From Actinomycetota bacterium (GTDB taxonomy: Bacteria > Actinomycetota > Humimicrobiia > Humimicrobiales > Humimicrobiaceae), in contig DNFX01000164.1 of the NCBI GenBank assembly GCA_003486795.1, forward strand, positions 1 through 8,586: DNA of 8,586 nucleotides, in the 5' to 3' direction. Below are positions 6,397-8,586 of this stretch, in pieces (position 1 is the stretch's first letter; each line of letters starts with the position of its first letter). Position numbers and translations under genes: made by a program. The notes below the pieces were generated by a model. The model was given only the letters and a program-made list of their open reading frames with translations. It searched no databases and was not told the origin of the DNA.

Positions 6397-7763
6397 ACTG
6401 TCATGCTACTGACAAGAAGAGTAGGCTGCCCTACTTCATTGGCGATAGACTGGCCGTTTTTTCCACAAAAACCAGGAGAGAATTCAAGATTATTACCAAC
6501 CATAATAATTTTTTTTAATACCTCGGGACCATTTCCGATTAATGTTGCTCCCTTTATCGGTTCACATAGCGTTCCTTTTTTAACAATATAACCTTCACTT
6601 ATACCAAAAACAAAGTCACCGGTAGCAGGATCTACCTGGCCGCCTGCAAACTCTTTTGCGTATATGCCGCTATCAATACTTTTTATGATATCTTCCGGAT
6701 TCTCCCTGCCTGAATCTATAAAAGTATTGCTCATTCTCGGATAAGGTATATCCCTGTAAGATTGTCTTCTCGCATTTCCCGAAAGAGCCGTTTTCATTTT
6801 TTTTGCAGATTTATAATCAGTAAGATAGGATAAAAGTATACCTTCCTTTATCAGAAGATTTCTCCTTGAAGGATATCCTTCACCATCAAATTTATATGAG
6901 CCCCAATGGTATTTCAGGGTAGCATCATCAATGGCATTTACACATTCAGATGCGATCTTCTTGCCTATTTTGTCTTTAAAAACAGAAGCGTCTTTGACAA
7001 CTGCGTCAGCTTCAAGACTGTGACCACATGCTTCATGGAAAATCACACCACCAAAACCCGGACCTATAATAACCGGCATTGCTCCTGTAGGCGCATTTTC
7101 AGCATCAAGCATTCTGACTGCTATCTGCGCTGCCTGTCTTGCAATATCTTCAGGTTTCTTTTTTGTAAAAATTTCCATTCCCCTTGTGAGGGCATATGAT
7201 TTATAACCAGTTCTGATTTCGCCGGATTTCATTGCAATTGCGTTTGCAGCCATAAATGTTTTTACAGATTTATTTTCGGAATAATAGCCTTCTGAATTTG
7301 CAATGAGCTCATATTCCTGTATATCATTTATTACAGAAGTCACCTGCATTATTTTTGAAGAAATTTCCCTTGCCGCCTTATTTGCAGAAAGCAGATAGCC
7401 TGCCTTTTCATCAGGGTCAACAAGATTAGGGTAATTTATAACCCTCGTAATATAATTGCTTTTTCTCTTCTCAAGATTTAAAACATTTATTTTCTTTGAA
7501 CCGTTGATGGCTGATTTTACTACATTGGCACTTTCAATCAGCCTGTCTTTATCGACAGAATCAATAAAAGCATAATATGTACTGTCATCATATATCAGTC
7601 TCAGGCCACAGCCTGTTTCATAACCGCTGGAAACGTTTTCAATTTTATTATCATCTAATCTTAAGTTGTTTGAGATTCTACTCTGAATGAATATTTCAGC
7701 AAAATCCCCGCCACTTTCAAGTAAAAGATTTAAGATTTTTTTAACAGTTTTCTTACTAATCAA
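6378..7763 (-). CDS. tldD: TldD metalloprotease, catalytic subunit
   Basis: Zinc-dependent catalytic subunit of the cytoplasmic TldD/TldE protease. The 461-residue product carries HEACGH (H243-E244-x3-H248, the family HExxxH signature) in GFGGVIFHEACGHSLEAD, followed by the SYKFDGEGYPSRR region (about 289-301), GNARRQSYRDIPYPRMSNT, GGQVDPATGDF and, near the C terminus, PGFCGKNGQS, whose C433 matches the cysteine zinc ligand of E. coli TldD. All catalytic residues are present. The best start is TTG at 7763: no ATG or GTG lies in frame between it and the upstream in-frame stop (7797-7799), and the N terminus then begins like other short TldD proteins. The ribosome binding site is weak (AGAAAG). 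A 14-codon ORF overlaps this start. The gene lies 48 bases after ytxH and overlaps tldE by one base. Confidence 0.94.
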   Translation of the reverse strand: MISKKTVKKILNLLLESGGDFAEIFIQSRISNNLRLDDNKIENVSSGYETGCGLRLIYDDSTYYAFIDSVDKDRLIESANVVKSAINGSKKINVLNLEKRKSNYITRVINYPNLVDPDEKAGYLLSANKAAREISSKIMQVTSVINDIQEYELIANSEGYYSENKSVKTFMAANAIAMKSGEIRTGYKSYALTRGMEIFTKKKPEDIARQAAQIAVRMLDAENAPTGAMPVIIGPGFGGVIFHEACGHSLEADAVVKDASVFKDKIGKKIASECVNAIDDATLKYHWGSYKFDGEGYPSRRNLLIKEGILLSYLTDYKSAKKMKTALSGNARRQSYRDIPYPRMSNTFIDSGRENPEDIIKSIDSGIYAKEFAGGQVDPATGDFVFGISEGYIVKKGTLCEPIKGATLIGNGPEVLKKIIMVGNNLEFSPGFCGKNGQSIANEVGQPTLLVSSMTVGGTEI

Positions 7764-7800
7764 AAATAGACTTTCTATTCTGTAAATGGGTAATAATCAT
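7756..7800 (-). other. Possible leader ORF overlapping the tldD start
   Basis: ATG at 7800 opens a 14-codon frame (MIITHLQNRKSIFD) that ends with TAG at 7756-7758, a few bases inside tldD. An AAGGAA sequence (7803-7808) just after the ytxH stop lies 2 bases before the ATG, a close but usable ribosome binding site. It is in a different frame from tldD. If the T5 run at 7762-7766 were one base shorter, this ATG would read directly into tldD. It may be a coupling leader, a sign of a one-base sequence error, or chance. Confidence 0.3.
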
Positions 7801-7811
7801 TATTCCTTAAA

Positions 7812-8186
7812 TTATTTCTCCAGATAGTCACTGACTTCTTCTGCTTTTTCTTTTCCCTTGCTTATTTTTTCATTGATTACATTTTTTGTATGACTTATTT
7901 TTTCTTTTCCTTTTTCTATAAAATCACTGCTTTTTTCTCTTAAGTCTGCTACTTTTTCCTTGCTTTTGTCTACAAACCCTTTGGTCTTATCTGAAATTAT
8001 TTCATAATTCTTTTTACTTTTTTCCATTAAATCTTCACTTTTTTCTTTTATATCTTTTCTTATTTCCTTTCCAGACTTGGGAGCATATAGCATCCCGACA
8101 ATGGCCCCGGCAGCAAAACCTGCAAGTACTGAGAAAAAAACAGGCAAAAAAATGCTTTTTTCATTATTTTGATTTTCATTACTCAT
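7812..8186 (-). CDS. YtxH domain protein, membrane-anchored helical
   Basis: A 124-residue YtxH-family protein (family linked to general stress and envelope; exact function unknown). A glycine-rich transmembrane segment (about 11-33, VLAGFAAGAIVGMLYAP) runs into the family hallmark GMLYAPKSGKEIRKDI (31-46), with no cleavable signal peptide. Residues 45-124 are almost purely Lys, Glu, Asp and Ser with recurring K-S/G-K-E-K units (DKTKGF, DKSKEK, EKGKEK, SKGKEK), giving a long amphipathic helix like LEA or apolipoprotein repeats. The ATG at 8186 abuts the TAA of the DUF948 gene (TAAATG). Its AGGAGGG ribosome binding site lies inside the last codons of that gene, so translation is probably coupled. 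The DUF948-YtxH pairing recurs in bacteria. The topology is inferred as an N-terminal anchor with a long helical tail. Confidence 0.9.
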   Translation of the reverse strand: MSNENQNNEKSIFLPVFFSVLAGFAAGAIVGMLYAPKSGKEIRKDIKEKSEDLMEKSKKNYEIISDKTKGFVDKSKEKVADLREKSSDFIEKGKEKISHTKNVINEKISKGKEKAEEVSDYLEK

Positions 8187-8564
8187 TTAACCCTCCTTGG
8201 ATCTTTCTTTTTTATTTTTTTCCTCATTTGCCATGGCATGCATTACACCGGCAAAAGTACTAATTATTTTTATAACAGGACTTGTGACCAATATTCTTGC
8301 CAGCTTTATTACTTTTTCCAGCTGCAAAATTATCGAACTTACATTCTGAGTGATTTCATTTATACCTGCAATTTCATTATTAAGCTTTAAAACAGTCTGG
8401 TTTAAATTATCAACAACAGGGAAAAGACTTGTTTCCAGCTTTTCAGCCAGTTTTTTTATTCTTATCAGCAGTTTTACAAGAGGAATTGATACTATTATCC
8501 CTATCAGGGAAAACACTGATATAAGTATTATTGATATTATGCCTACTATCTCAAGTGCTGTCAT
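8187..8564 (-). CDS. DUF948 family protein
   Basis: A 125-residue protein with the DUF948 layout and no known biochemical activity. An N-terminal hydrophobic segment (about 4-30, IVGIISIILISVFSLIGIIVSI) is followed by a predicted coiled-coil region of Leu, Asn and Glu repeats (about 33-90, IKKLAEKLETSLFPVVDNLNQTVLKLNNEI...), a second hydrophobic stretch (about 91-110) and a charged Lys/Glu tail. The overall appearance, a membrane anchor plus a methyl-accepting-protein-like helix, matches the family. The ATG at 8564 is preceded by AGAGG about 6 bases upstream. It is the first visible gene of the operon and stops directly against ytxH. The promoter, if this is the first gene, lies beyond the right edge of the window. 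Confidence 0.88.
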   Translation of the reverse strand: MTALEIVGIISIILISVFSLIGIIVSIPLVKLLIRIKKLAEKLETSLFPVVDNLNQTVLKLNNEIAGINEITQNVSSIILQLEKVIKLARILVTSPVIKIISTFAGVMHAMANEEKNKKERSKEG

Positions 8565-8586
8565 TTTTAACCTCTGATTACAATTT

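Noticed and set aside
6906..7199. Plus-strand 97-codon ORF with several cysteines
   Set aside because: Antisense to the TldD zinc-site region; the cysteines arise from the reverse complement of Ala/Gly-rich coding sequence, and there is no ribosome binding site.
8169..8577. Plus-strand ORFs over the DUF948 gene
   Set aside because: Antisense to DUF948 and the start of ytxH, both supported by ribosome binding sites and family features.
1..8586. tRNA, rRNA, CRISPR array, insertion sequence or toxin-antitoxin pair
   Set aside because: No cloverleaf, regularly spaced repeats, transposase motifs or paired small toxin-antitoxin ORFs were seen by eye on either strand.

Overview
The window is an AT-rich stretch of bacterial chromosome, densely packed and almost entirely coded on the minus strand. 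Strong Shine-Dalgarno sequences (AGGAGG type) and sigma70-like promoters mark it as bacterial. The gene set is housekeeping and envelope biology, and no mobile element, prophage, CRISPR array or RNA gene is visible. The sequence does not fix the lineage. The low GC content, the eukaryotic-like type 2 isoleucyl-tRNA synthetase with an altered HIGH motif, and a short-form (SpsI-like) sugar nucleotidyltransferase would fit a Firmicute or one of several uncultivated low-GC anaerobic lineages (for example Atribacterota or the low-GC actinobacterial group Humimicrobiia). That placement is a guess.

Right part (8564 down to 3330, minus strand): a probable operon of six genes with gaps of 0 to about 50 bases. 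They are a DUF948 membrane/coiled-coil protein, a YtxH-family membrane-anchored helical protein, the protease pair TldD and TldE (overlapping by one base), undecaprenyl-diphosphatase UppP, and a short-form glucose-1-phosphate thymidylyltransferase. Its promoter lies beyond the right edge. UppP (lipid carrier recycling) and the nucleotidyltransferase (dTDP-sugar supply) both serve surface polysaccharide synthesis. DUF948 and YtxH proteins are envelope or stress-associated. TldD/TldE is a cytoplasmic zinc protease that processes or matures peptides.

Middle (3333 back to 2687): a 69-residue zinc-ribbon-like protein is the only convincing plus-strand gene. It runs head-on into the nucleotidyltransferase gene, and the two stop codons share a TTAA palindrome. 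It is divergent from an 82-residue conserved-looking hypothetical protein across a very AT-rich 188-base intergenic region, where promoters for both directions can be drawn.

Left part (2582 down to the left edge, minus strand): thioredoxin with its own promoter, a DUF72 (YecE-like) protein 18 bases downstream, and the N-terminal 442 codons of ileS with its own promoter and Shine-Dalgarno. ileS is cut by the window edge.

No gene-free stretch exceeds 300 bases; the longest is 2936-3123. I do not see a clear undescribed multi-gene system. The points most worth a second look are the GXHH active-site motif of IleRS, the overlapping palindromic stops and cysteine pattern of the zinc-ribbon gene, and the odd TTG start and possible leader ORF of tldD.
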